Positions 7,710 to 14,531 of a stretch of DNA of 29,104 nt are shown in pieces. The notes below the pieces were generated by a model that did not search any database, was not told where the DNA came from, and saw nothing but the letters and a program-made list of their open reading frames with translations. Numbering within the stretch: position 1 is the stretch's first letter; every line of letters starts with the position of its first letter. A program made the translations under genes and the position numbers. The stretch spans positions 1-29,104 of the forward strand of contig SFWF01000009.1 in NCBI GenBank assembly GCA_004560045.1, given 5' to 3'. This DNA is from a bacterium (GTDB taxonomy: Bacteria > Bacillota > Clostridia > Oscillospirales > Acutalibacteraceae).

Positions 7710-8048
7710 ATGGATTGCTTATTTTGTAAAATAGCCGCAGGGGATATCCCCTCGACCAAGATATACGAGGACGAATGGGTCTATGCCTTTGCCGACATCG
7801 ACCCTCAGGCCCCCTTTCACGCGATAGTTATCCCAAAGGAGCATATCGCTTCGGCCGCAGAGATAACCGCCGAAAACAGCGGCCTCATCGCAAAGGTTTT
7901 CGAGGCGGTCGCTAAGATTGCAGAGCAGGAAAACCTCGAAAAGGGCTTCCGCGTAGTAAATAACTGCGGCAGTGACGGCGGTCAGACGGTGGGACACATT
8001 CACTTCCACCTCCTCGCCCGCAGAAATCTTCAGTGGCCTCCCGGCTAA
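7710..8048 (+). CDS. HIT family nucleotide hydrolase (HinT-like)
   Basis: The 112-residue protein is a complete single-domain histidine triad protein. It opens with DCLFCKIAAGDIPS, the standard HinT start. It has the AFADIDPQAPFHAIVIPKEH block and ends with GQTVGHIHFHLLARR, whose HxHxH triad holds the catalytic histidine. HinT enzymes hydrolyse adenosine phosphoramidates and related aminoacyl adenylates. Co-transcription with alaS is therefore reasonable, because aminoacyl-tRNA synthetases make aminoacyl-AMP, but this link is inference. AAGGAG lies nine bases before the start. The gene ends directly at the hairpin array 8049-8153. Confidence 0.93.
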   Translation: MDCLFCKIAAGDIPSTKIYEDEWVYAFADIDPQAPFHAIVIPKEHIASAAEITAENSGLIAKVFEAVAKIAEQENLEKGFRVVNNCGSDGGQTVGHIHFHLLARRNLQWPPG

Positions 8049-8153
8049 GAAATGCCGATAAGGCATTTCAATGAAATTTTGCTTCGCAAAATGAAATCTG
8101 TCTGGGACAGATGAAATCCGCACAAGGCGGATGAAATTTGCCTTACGGCAAAT
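8049..8153 (+). repeat. Array of five tandem hairpins with differing stems
   Basis: Five stem-loops follow each other with about 20-base spacing. Stems and loops are GAAATGCC-gataa (8049-8069), ATTTTGC-ttc (8076-8092), ATCTGTC-tgg (8096-8112), ATCCGC-acaag (8116-8132) and ATTTGCC-ttac (8136-8153), each closed by the perfect reverse complement. The linker is constant (ATGAAAT, with ATGAA joining one stem to the next), while the stem sequences differ. The array fills the whole gap between the HIT gene and the ribosome binding site of the next gene. It is not a CRISPR array because there are no unique spacers between constant repeats. No T-run follows, so it is not a classical terminator. Confidence 0.9.
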
Positions 8154-8168
8154 GAAAGAGGTAATAAT

Positions 8169-8708
8169 ATGTCAGAATTTTATACTATGAAGATCGCAGG
8201 ACTCGAAAGAAATCTTAAAAAGTTCCCCGTGTCGGATAGTCTCGATATTGCCGCATTCATCCTTTTCGGCGATACCGAAATTACCGTTGCTTCGGCTTCT
8301 GAGCTTTTAAAGAGGGTTCCCGAGTTCGATTATATTATCACTCCCGAAGCCAAGAGCATTCCCCTGGCCTACGAGATGTCCCGTCAATCGGGCAAGCCCT
8401 ACGTGGTTATCCGCAAGGGTGTTAAGGTCTATATGGGAAGTCCCGTTTCGGTAACCGTCCGCTCCATCACCACCCAGAAGGAGCAGACCCTCTATCTCGG
8501 TGAGGACGAGGTTGACCTTATAAAAGGCAAACGGGTACTTATCGTAGACGACGTTATCTCTACGGGAGAGTCCCTTGCCGCGGTAAGAAGGCTTGTGGAT
8601 GCCGCAGGAGCTACCGAAGCCGCCGCCTGTGCAGTTTTGGCAGAGGGCGACGCCGCAAAGCGCGATGACATAATCTTCTTAGAGCCCCTTCCCTTATTCT
8701 TTAAATAA
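8169..8708 (+). CDS. Phosphoribosyltransferase family protein (adenine phosphoribosyltransferase-like)
   Basis: This 179-residue type I phosphoribosyltransferase has the PRPP loop RVLIVDDVISTGESL (about 124-138), where the two Asp residues and the Thr-Gly-Glu bind PRPP-Mg. An earlier EAKSIPLAYEMS segment occupies the place of the pyrophosphate loop. The overall shape resembles Apt-like proteins that salvage purine bases, but the base-binding hood is not clear enough to name the substrate. GAAAGAGGTAATA gives the ribosome binding site. The gene follows the hairpin array and ends in a strong terminator. The PRPP synthetase gene lies about 2.3 kb downstream in a separate unit. Confidence 0.85.
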   Translation: MSEFYTMKIAGLERNLKKFPVSDSLDIAAFILFGDTEITVASASELLKRVPEFDYIITPEAKSIPLAYEMSRQSGKPYVVIRKGVKVYMGSPVSVTVRSITTQKEQTLYLGEDEVDLIKGKRVLIVDDVISTGESLAAVRRLVDAAGATEAAACAVLAEGDAAKRDDIIFLEPLPLFFK

Positions 8709-8716
8709 ACTTAAAG

Positions 8717-8743
8717 AGAACGTTCGGCGAACGTTCTTTTTTT
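8717..8743 (+). terminator. Rho-independent terminator of the alaS operon
   Basis: AGAACGTTC pairs perfectly with GAACGTTCT around a GGC loop, followed by a run of T. Confidence 0.92.
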
Positions 8744-8842
8744 ATGAATTACCGTTTTTTTACCTCCGCTGAATTTTTAATTTATTATATAACCCTCCGA
8801 AAAGTATATCAATCGATGGGGTAAGCTCTACGATTTGTGGAG

Positions 8843-8865
8843 TTTAGTTTTGAAATTCTACTAAA
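8843..8865. promoter_or_regulatory. Possible operator upstream of the XRE-kinase promoter
   Basis: TTTAGT (8843-8848) and ACTAAA (8860-8865) form an inverted repeat across 11 bases, with GAAATTC in the middle. It ends seven bases before the -35 box of the promoter for the XRE-kinase gene, so autoregulation through the HTH domain is possible. There is no direct evidence of binding. Confidence 0.3.
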
Positions 8866-8871
8866 AATATC

Positions 8872-8900
8872 TTGAAAAGGTGAATATTTAGGGGTATAAT
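8872..8900 (+). promoter_or_regulatory. Promoter of the XRE-kinase/murQ unit
   Basis: TTGAAA (8872-8877) and TATAAT (8895-8900) are separated by 17 bases, 32 bases before the ATG. Confidence 0.88.
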
Positions 8901-8931
8901 GCCTTTGTAAGAACTCTTTCGGAGGTCTGTT

Positions 8932-10029
8932 ATGGAAGATAAAGACTACGCAAAAATATTTTCGGAAAATCTTAAATTCCGCAGAAAAGCGGCAGGGCTT
9001 ACCCAAAAGCAGTTAGCCGAAAAGCTCGGCTATACCGAGAAATCGGTTTCGAAATGGGAAAGCGGCGAATCGGTAACACCGAGCGTCGTACTGCCGAAGC
9101 TTTCCGCGCTGCTTAGAGTCTCTATCGACGAGCTTTTAAGCGACAAGACCGAGACCGCCTACTATTTAGGGGTCGACGGCGGCGGAACCAAGACCGAATT
9201 TTTACTTTGTGACAAAAATCGCAAGGTCGTATCAAGAATAATCCTCGGCGGCTGTAACCCCGTAGATATCGGCCTCGAAAAATGCCTTCAGATACTGAAA
9301 TCGGGAATCGAGCAGGTTTTAGACGGAATCGACCCCTCGATGGTTTCGGCCTTCGTCGGAATTGCGGGAGGAATCACGGGCGACTATAAGCAGAGAATCC
9401 CCGACCTGCTTTCTACCTTCCGCTTCGCCTCCTTCTCAAACGGAAGCGACGCCGAAAATGCAGTTGCGGCCGCCCTCGAAAACGGGGACGGAATTGCCGT
9501 TATTGCAGGTACGGGCAGTATCGCCTTTATTAAAAAGGGTAACGAGCTTACCCGCGTCGGCGGTTGGGGCTATCTTTTGGAGGAGGGCGGCAGCGGCTAC
9601 TATATCGGACGGGACGCCGTTTACTCGGCCCTTATGCAGGAGGAGGGAAGCCTTGCTACCACCTTGCTTTACGGATCGGTGCTTAAAAAAAGCGGCAAGG
9701 CTCGCGTTCTCGACGCAATAGCCGACCTTTATAAGGGCGGTAAAAAGGAACTTGCCTCCTACGCGCCTCTTGTTTTTGAGGCGGCCGACCAAAATGACCC
9801 CGTCGCAAAGGATATTTTAGCGAAAAACGCCAAGGCTATCGCCGACCTTATAAACCGAGCTCAAAGGCTTTCGGGTATGACCGAGATCAGAGCGGTCATC
9901 GTCGGAGGGCTTATGTCGAGAAGCGACCTGCTCATCCCCCTTATAAAAGAGGGGCTGAACGAGGGTATAGCCCTTGATATTTATACCGATCCGCCCGTCA
10001 ACGGCGCTATTACCTTAGCTATGGCATAA
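8932..10029 (+). CDS. XRE-type HTH domain fused to a BadF/BadG-family amino-sugar kinase (MurNAc/GlcNAc kinase, MurK-like)
   Basis: Residues 8-69 form an XRE helix-turn-helix domain (LKFRRKAAGLTQKQLAEKLG, SVSKWESGES, LSALLRVSIDELL). From residue 76 the sequence switches to an ASKHA sugar kinase: YYLGVDGGGTKTEFLL is the phosphate-1 loop, AFVGIAGG and VIAGTGSIAF follow, and VGGWGYLLEEGGSGYYIG is typical of N-acetylglucosamine/N-acetylmuramic acid kinases of this superfamily. The neighbour murQ, 15 bases downstream, makes MurK-type phosphorylation of MurNAc (and GlcNAc) taken back from the wall the best guess. The fusion would let one polypeptide sense and phosphorylate the sugar and bind DNA. 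The ribosome binding site is TCGGAGG. Both halves are intact and share one frame without an internal stop. Confidence 0.85.
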   Translation: MEDKDYAKIFSENLKFRRKAAGLTQKQLAEKLGYTEKSVSKWESGESVTPSVVLPKLSALLRVSIDELLSDKTETAYYLGVDGGGTKTEFLLCDKNRKVVSRIILGGCNPVDIGLEKCLQILKSGIEQVLDGIDPSMVSAFVGIAGGITGDYKQRIPDLLSTFRFASFSNGSDAENAVAAALENGDGIAVIAGTGSIAFIKKGNELTRVGGWGYLLEEGGSGYYIGRDAVYSALMQEEGSLATTLLYGSVLKKSGKARVLDAIADLYKGGKKELASYAPLVFEAADQNDPVAKDILAKNAKAIADLINRAQRLSGMTEIRAVIVGGLMSRSDLLIPLIKEGLNEGIALDIYTDPPVNGAITLAMA

Positions 10030-10044
10030 AAAGGAGAGAAAGCT

Positions 10045-10857
10045 ATGCTTAAAACCGAAATGAGAAACGAAAAAACAAAACACATCGATAAAATGTCCAC
10101 CGCCGAAATGGTAAAGGTCATTCAGGAGGAAAACAAGAATGCCGCCGCCGCTATCGACAGTCAGCTCGGCGCTATCGGCGAGGCTATCGACGCAATAAAC
10201 CGGCGTATGTCGGGGGGTGGCCGCCTTTTCTACATAGGCTGCGGTACCTCGGGCAGACTCGGCGTTTTAGATGCCGCCGAATGTCCCCCCACCTACGGCG
10301 TACCCTACGACCTTGTTATCGGAATAATTGCAGGCGGTGACGGCGCCCTTCGCAAGGCCACCGAGGGCAGTGAGGATAACCGCGAGGCAGGCCGCCGCGA
10401 CCTTTCGGCCTATCAGCTCACCGAGCTCGACAGCGTTATCGGCATCTCGGTTGCAGGGGGAGCCGCCTACGTGCTTGGCGCCTTTGACGTCGCCACCGAG
10501 GCAGGAGCTTTAAAGATCGCCCTTACCTGCAACGAGGGAAGTCCCATAGAGCAGGTTGCCGACATTTCCATACATCCCGATACGGGGGCTGAGGTAGTTA
10601 CCGGCTCGACCCGTATGAAGGCAGGTACCTCCCATAAGATGATCCTTAATATGATCTCCACCGCCGTTATGATAAAGCAGGGTCACGTTTACGAAAATCT
10701 TATGATAAACCTTAAGCCCTCCAATATTAAGCTCCGCGACCGTATGATTAGAATCGTTTCGGACATTACGGGAGCCGCCTATGAAAAAGCCGAGGAGCTT
10801 CTTGAAAATAACGATTTCGTTATCCGAAAGGCCGTCGAAGCAAGCGAAAAAGAATAA
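10045..10857 (+). CDS. murQ: N-acetylmuramic acid 6-phosphate etherase
   Basis: This 270-residue SIS-domain protein has the MurQ signature: FYIGCGTSGRLGVLDAAECP (about 66-85), GGDGALRKATEGSEDN with the catalytic Glu, and GAEVVTGSTRMKAGTSHKMI. MurQ cleaves the lactyl ether of MurNAc-6-P to give GlcNAc-6-P and D-lactate in the cytoplasm. It is about 30 residues shorter than typical MurQ (near 300); the shortfall is at the C-terminus, where the small helical UBA-like end seems absent. AGGAGAG precedes the ATG. It is co-transcribed with the fused kinase, giving a two-step MurNAc salvage route. No dedicated transporter is visible in the window. Confidence 0.94.
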   Translation: MLKTEMRNEKTKHIDKMSTAEMVKVIQEENKNAAAAIDSQLGAIGEAIDAINRRMSGGGRLFYIGCGTSGRLGVLDAAECPPTYGVPYDLVIGIIAGGDGALRKATEGSEDNREAGRRDLSAYQLTELDSVIGISVAGGAAYVLGAFDVATEAGALKIALTCNEGSPIEQVADISIHPDTGAEVVTGSTRMKAGTSHKMILNMISTAVMIKQGHVYENLMINLKPSNIKLRDRMIRIVSDITGAAYEKAEELLENNDFVIRKAVEASEKE

Positions 10858-10861
10858 CAAA

Positions 10862-10884
10862 AACTGCTTCTTTCGAAAGCAGTT
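10862..10884 (+). terminator. Hairpin after murQ, without a T-run
   Basis: AACTGCTT pairs with AAGCAGTT around CTTTCGA. It is followed by ATAATG and not by a T-run, so it would be a weak terminator or an mRNA 3' stabiliser. Confidence 0.5.
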
Positions 10885-10927
10885 ATAATGCACTTTGACA
10901 AATTTTTTACAAATGTTAAATTTTTTG

Positions 10928-10955
10928 TTGTAAACTGTCGAATTTATGTTATTAT
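10928..10955 (+). promoter_or_regulatory. Probable promoter of prs
   Basis: TTGTAA (10928-10933) and TATTAT (10950-10955) are 16 bases apart in an AT-rich stretch upstream of prs. A TTGACA at 10895 has no matching -10 box at the right distance. Confidence 0.5.
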
Positions 10956-10987
10956 AGTATAGTAATATATTTTTACGGAGGGTTTTT

Positions 10988-12124
10988 ATGGCTTCTATCG
11001 ATTTAACGCACGCACCTTACGGAGATCTCGCCATCGTTGCCATGCGCGGCTGCGAGGAAATCGCCAAGCAGGTCGACTACTATCTTATGCAGTGGAGAGG
11101 AACTCCCGACGAAAAGTCTTTCGTTATCAACGCAAGCTGTCCCCGTTTCGGAACCGGCGAAGCAAAGGGTGTTTTCAAGCATTCTGCAAGAGGACTCGAC
11201 GCTTACATCATCTGCGACTGCTTCAACTACAGCGTAACCTACAATATGTACGGCAAAGAGGTTCCCATGAGCCCCGACGATCATTTTTGCGACCTTAAGC
11301 GTATTATCGCCGCTATGGGCGGAAAGGCTCGCCGTGTTAATGTTATTATGCCTATGCTTTACGAAGGCAGACAGCACAGACGCACCACCCGCGAATCTAT
11401 GGACTGCGCCTTAATGCTTCAGGAGCTTATGTCAATGGGTGTTAAGAACTTCATCACCTTTGACGCTCACGACCCCCGCGTAAACAACGCTATTCCCCTT
11501 GACGGCTTCGACAACATTCAGGCCGCTTATCAGATGATCAAGGCTCTGCTCCGCAGCACCCCCGACATCAAGCTCGACCCCGAGCACACCATGATCGTTT
11601 CCCCCGACGAGGGCGGTATGGGCCGTTGTATCTACTACTCCTCCGTTTTAGGTCTCGATCTCGGTATGTTCTACAAGAGACGTGACTATTCTACCATCAT
11701 CGACGGCAGAAACCCCATCGTTGCTCACGAATTCCTCGGTAAGGACGTTACCGGTATGGACCTTATCCTCGTTGACGATATGATCTCTTCGGGCGATTCC
11801 ATGCTCGATATTGCCGCAAAGATGAAGGAGCGCGGTGCTAACCGTATCTTCGTATTCTCCACCTTCGGTCTCTTCGTAAACGGACTTGAAAAGTTCGACG
11901 AGTACTACGAGAACGGAATTATCGACAAGGTATTTACCACCAACCTTATCTACAACTCCCCCGAGCTTCTCTCCCGCGAGTGGTACTGCAACGTTAATAT
12001 GTCCAAGTACATCGCTCTTCTCGTCGATACCCTTAACTGTGATAACTCGATTTCCAAGCTACTTGATCCCGCGGATAAGATTCATTCCATAGTTGCCAAA
12101 CACGAAGGTAAGACGGCAGAATAA
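10988..12124 (+). CDS. prs: Ribose-phosphate pyrophosphokinase (PRPP synthetase), long variant
   Basis: The protein has the two-domain PRPP synthetase plan. LYEGRQHRRTTRESMDCALM (about 125-144) matches the ATP-binding arginine region, FDAHDP replaces the usual DLHA, and MDLILVDDMISSGDSM (about 257-272) is the PRPP-binding loop. It makes PRPP from ribose 5-phosphate and ATP in the cytoplasm for nucleotide, His and Trp synthesis. At 378 residues it is about 60 longer than classical Prs (near 315). The extra residues lie in the N-terminal third and at the C-terminus (about 300-378). The usual ribosome binding site is present (ACGGAGGG). It is monocistronic, with its own promoter and a bidirectional terminator. 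Confidence 0.88.
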   Translation: MASIDLTHAPYGDLAIVAMRGCEEIAKQVDYYLMQWRGTPDEKSFVINASCPRFGTGEAKGVFKHSARGLDAYIICDCFNYSVTYNMYGKEVPMSPDDHFCDLKRIIAAMGGKARRVNVIMPMLYEGRQHRRTTRESMDCALMLQELMSMGVKNFITFDAHDPRVNNAIPLDGFDNIQAAYQMIKALLRSTPDIKLDPEHTMIVSPDEGGMGRCIYYSSVLGLDLGMFYKRRDYSTIIDGRNPIVAHEFLGKDVTGMDLILVDDMISSGDSMLDIAAKMKERGANRIFVFSTFGLFVNGLEKFDEYYENGIIDKVFTTNLIYNSPELLSREWYCNVNMSKYIALLVDTLNCDNSISKLLDPADKIHSIVAKHEGKTAE

Positions 12125-12166
12125 GCGCAGAAGCAGAACACAAGAAAACTGAACATATATAATATT

Positions 12167-12202
12167 AAAGAGGTTTTGAATCAGATCAAAACCTCTTTTT
12201 TG
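12167..12202. terminator. Bidirectional terminator between prs and alr
   Basis: AAAGAGGTTTTGA pairs perfectly with TCAAAACCTCTTT around a six-base loop, with T-runs on either strand. It serves the converging prs and alr transcripts. Confidence 0.92.
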
Positions 12203-13348
12203 TTATATATCAAGTTCTTTTTCGTCTTTAATATAAATTCGGGGAACCCGCTTCGAAAGGCCGCATACGATCTCGTAGTTTATGGTTTGAGCATTTTTCG
12301 CGACCTCTTCTACGGGAAGGTCTTTACCGAAAAGTATTACCGTATCGCCCTCGGAAACGTTTTCGATATCGGATACGTCGCAGCAGAACTGATCCATACA
12401 TATCCTGCCCACGATCGGAGCTCTTTTTCCGCCGATAAGAACCTCGCCCTTGCCCGAAAGAAGTCGGGGGAAGCCGTCGGCATAGCCTGCGGTGACGGTG
12501 GCTATTTTCATAGGCTTTTCGGCGGTGAAGGTTCGGCCGTAGCTTATCGTTTCCCTCTCGTTTACGGTTTTTACCATTGAAACGGCGGCCTTAAAGGTCA
12601 TAACCGGCTTAAATTCCGAGCTTATCTCTATATCGGTAGAGGGGGTCAGTCCGTAAAGGATGTTACCCGGACGGACCGCGTCGAGGTGCATCTCGGGATA
12701 AAGCAGGGTTGCGGCCGAGTTGCAGCAGTGCTTGACCTTAAAGGAAAAGCCGTCGCTTTCCAGAAGGTCTATCGCCTTTTTAAAGCGTAAAAACTGCTCT
12801 TTTGTAAATTCGGCATCGGTCTTTTCGTAGCTGTCGGCAGAGGGGAAATGGGTGAAAACTCCGTCAAAGGAAACGTTTTTCAGAGAAAGGGCCTTTTTCG
12901 CGTCCCCGATGCCCCTTAGCTCATCCGTTCTAAGGTCGAAGCCTATACGGCCCATTCCCGTATCGAGCTTAAGATGAGCCGAAACGGTAACGCCGCTTTT
13001 TTCGGCGAAATCCGAAAGCTTTTTGGCGTAATCAAGGGAAAAGACCGCCTGCGTTATATCGTTTTTTGAAAGCTCTAAGGCAAGAAAGGGAGGCGTATAG
13101 CCTAAAATAAGGATAGGCTTTTTAATGCCGTAGCTTCTGAGCTCCTTTGCCTCGTCGATATTGGAAACGGCGAAATAATCGGTTCCCTCGCTATCTAAAA
13201 GCTTTGCGATCATATAGACCGAATGACCGTAGGCATTGGCCTTAACGACGCTGAATATCTTGGAGCTCGTGCTGTTTTTAATAATTCTGAAATTATGTAG
13301 GAGGGCATCGAGATCTATCTCAGCCCATGCCCTGTGTAGGTAGTTCAT
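12203..13348 (-). CDS. alr: Alanine racemase
   Basis: The protein starts at MNYLHRAWAEIDLDALLHNF; an upstream in-frame extension of 20 residues is rejected because AAGGAAGGG sits just before this ATG and the extension lies inside the previous gene. The resulting 381 residues match the usual length. FSVVKANAYGH carries the PLP-binding lysine, LKLDTGMGRIGF follows, TISYGRTF holds the catalytic tyrosine region, and GRICMDQFCCDVS is the conserved late motif. It interconverts L- and D-alanine for peptidoglycan. It is the last gene of a minus-strand operon; its start lies one base after the stop of the membrane protein gene. Confidence 0.96.
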   Translation of the reverse strand: MNYLHRAWAEIDLDALLHNFRIIKNSTSSKIFSVVKANAYGHSVYMIAKLLDSEGTDYFAVSNIDEAKELRSYGIKKPILILGYTPPFLALELSKNDITQAVFSLDYAKKLSDFAEKSGVTVSAHLKLDTGMGRIGFDLRTDELRGIGDAKKALSLKNVSFDGVFTHFPSADSYEKTDAEFTKEQFLRFKKAIDLLESDGFSFKVKHCCNSAATLLYPEMHLDAVRPGNILYGLTPSTDIEISSEFKPVMTFKAAVSMVKTVNERETISYGRTFTAEKPMKIATVTAGYADGFPRLLSGKGEVLIGGKRAPIVGRICMDQFCCDVSDIENVSEGDTVILFGKDLPVEEVAKNAQTINYEIVCGLSKRVPRIYIKDEKELDI

Positions 13349-13349
13349 A

Positions 13350-13730
13350 TTAAGCCCTTCCTTTCTCGATAAGTTTTGATGCCGCGGCGGCAAGCGGTAT
13401 TGCCGCAAGGGATATAAACCCCCAAAGCACCGAATATAAAAGGCATATCTGCCCTAAAAGGTTAAAGTGAAGCTTACTGTAGTCCCATATCCCCTGCCCG
13501 AGCCAGACGTTAAGAATAAGTCCGAATAAAAGCTCGACAGCGGTTACGGTAAGACTTCCTAAAATACATTTATAAAGCAGGGGCAACTCGGTTTTTGCGA
13601 TATAAGAGAAGACCCAAAAGGAAGCTCCTCCCGCTATTACCATACTCCAGTGAGAATACCCCCGCCAGCAGACCTCGATAAGTCCGTAGGCGAAGCCGCC
13701 CAGCAAAAAAAGCATTATACCCTTTCTCAA
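13350..13730 (-). CDS. Small membrane protein, putative ABC transporter permease (CmpB-like family)
   Basis: The 126 residues are mostly hydrophobic, with about four membrane segments (about 4-20, 28-44, 55-75, 90-118). The segment GIWDYSKLHFNLLGQICLLY followed by SVLWGFISL is typical of the CmpB-like putative permease family common in Clostridia; no transport substrate is known. The start used is TTG: GGGGTGATC, an extended Shine-Dalgarno match, lies directly upstream with suitable spacing. An ATG five codons later is an alternative. It is tightly linked to alr (one base apart) and follows the YugP-like protease gene by 51 bases. Confidence 0.7.
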   Translation of the reverse strand: MRKGIMLFLLGGFAYGLIEVCWRGYSHWSMVIAGGASFWVFSYIAKTELPLLYKCILGSLTVTAVELLFGLILNVWLGQGIWDYSKLHFNLLGQICLLYSVLWGFISLAAIPLAAAASKLIEKGRA

Positions 13731-13781
13731 AAGATCACCCCGTGATAGTGTTTGAAGAAAGGGGTATTTAATTCGTTAAGC

Positions 13782-14486
13782 TCAGTCTCTTCTTTTTCCA
13801 AAAATAAGCAGGAGGCGGAGAAGCTGAGCAATAGACATAACCACCGCCGCAACGTAGGTCATTGCCGCCGCGGTCAAAACCTTTCCCGCGCCCCTTCTTT
13901 CTTCCCCTTCGGCAAGAAGATTTCTTCCCGCTATGGTCTGCATAGCGCGTTTCGAGGCATTAAGCTCTACAGGAAGGGTGACAAGCTGAAACAGGGTGGC
14001 AAAGGAAAAGAGTCCGATTCCGACCAAAATAAGAATATTGTTACTAAAGACGAAGCCTAACGCGATTGCGATCCAGGAAAAGGAGGAGCCGATATTAACG
14101 ATCGGAACAAGGGTATTTCTGACCTTTATGGGGCTATAGCCCTCGGCGTGCTGAACGGCGTGACCTGCCTCATGGGCGGCGACACCGATAGCGGCAACGC
14201 TGGTTGAAGCATAGACCGAATCGGAAAGGCGGATGACCTTCGACCGAGGATCGAAATGATCGGTAAGATTTCCCGAGACCCTTTCTACCCTTACGTCGGT
14301 TATGCCGTGAGCCGAAAGAACAGCCTCGGCGGCCTCGGCTCCCGTAATGTTTTTAGACGAAAAGCGGCTCGAATACTTTGAAAAGGTAGATTTGACCTTT
14401 ATCTGCGCAATAAGGGAGAGAATAAAAGCAGGTACTATAAGGACGAGATAATATATATCGATTCCGTAATAATAAAAATGAGGCAT
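13782..14486 (-). CDS. Neutral zinc metallopeptidase, YugP family
   Basis: This 234-residue membrane protease has an N-terminal membrane segment (about 10-30), then a soluble part with AAIGVAAHEAGHAVQH (about 97-112), whose HEAGH supplies zinc ligands and the catalytic Glu. Two or three further membrane segments lie at about 125-170 and 205-230. ELNASKRAM is also characteristic of the family. The biological substrate of YugP-type proteases is not settled. AAAGGAG lies before the ATG. It is the second gene of the ychF operon. Confidence 0.88.
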   Translation of the reverse strand: MPHFYYYGIDIYYLVLIVPAFILSLIAQIKVKSTFSKYSSRFSSKNITGAEAAEAVLSAHGITDVRVERVSGNLTDHFDPRSKVIRLSDSVYASTSVAAIGVAAHEAGHAVQHAEGYSPIKVRNTLVPIVNIGSSFSWIAIALGFVFSNNILILVGIGLFSFATLFQLVTLPVELNASKRAMQTIAGRNLLAEGEERRGAGKVLTAAAMTYVAAVVMSIAQLLRLLLIFGKRRD

Positions 14487-14531
14487 AACAGGCTCCTTTC
14501 GTTAGGTTATTTTATGGCTTTACAGCGTAAT

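Noticed and set aside
8049..8153. CRISPR-like array
   Set aside because: The constant part is only a short linker, the variable parts are palindromes, and no spacers or cas genes are present.
10895..10900. TTGACA as -35 box of prs
   Set aside because: No -10 box lies 16-18 bases downstream; the TTGTAA/TATTAT pair fits better.
12176..12580. Plus-strand reading frame of 134 codons
   Set aside because: It is antisense to the well-supported alr gene and starts inside the bidirectional terminator.
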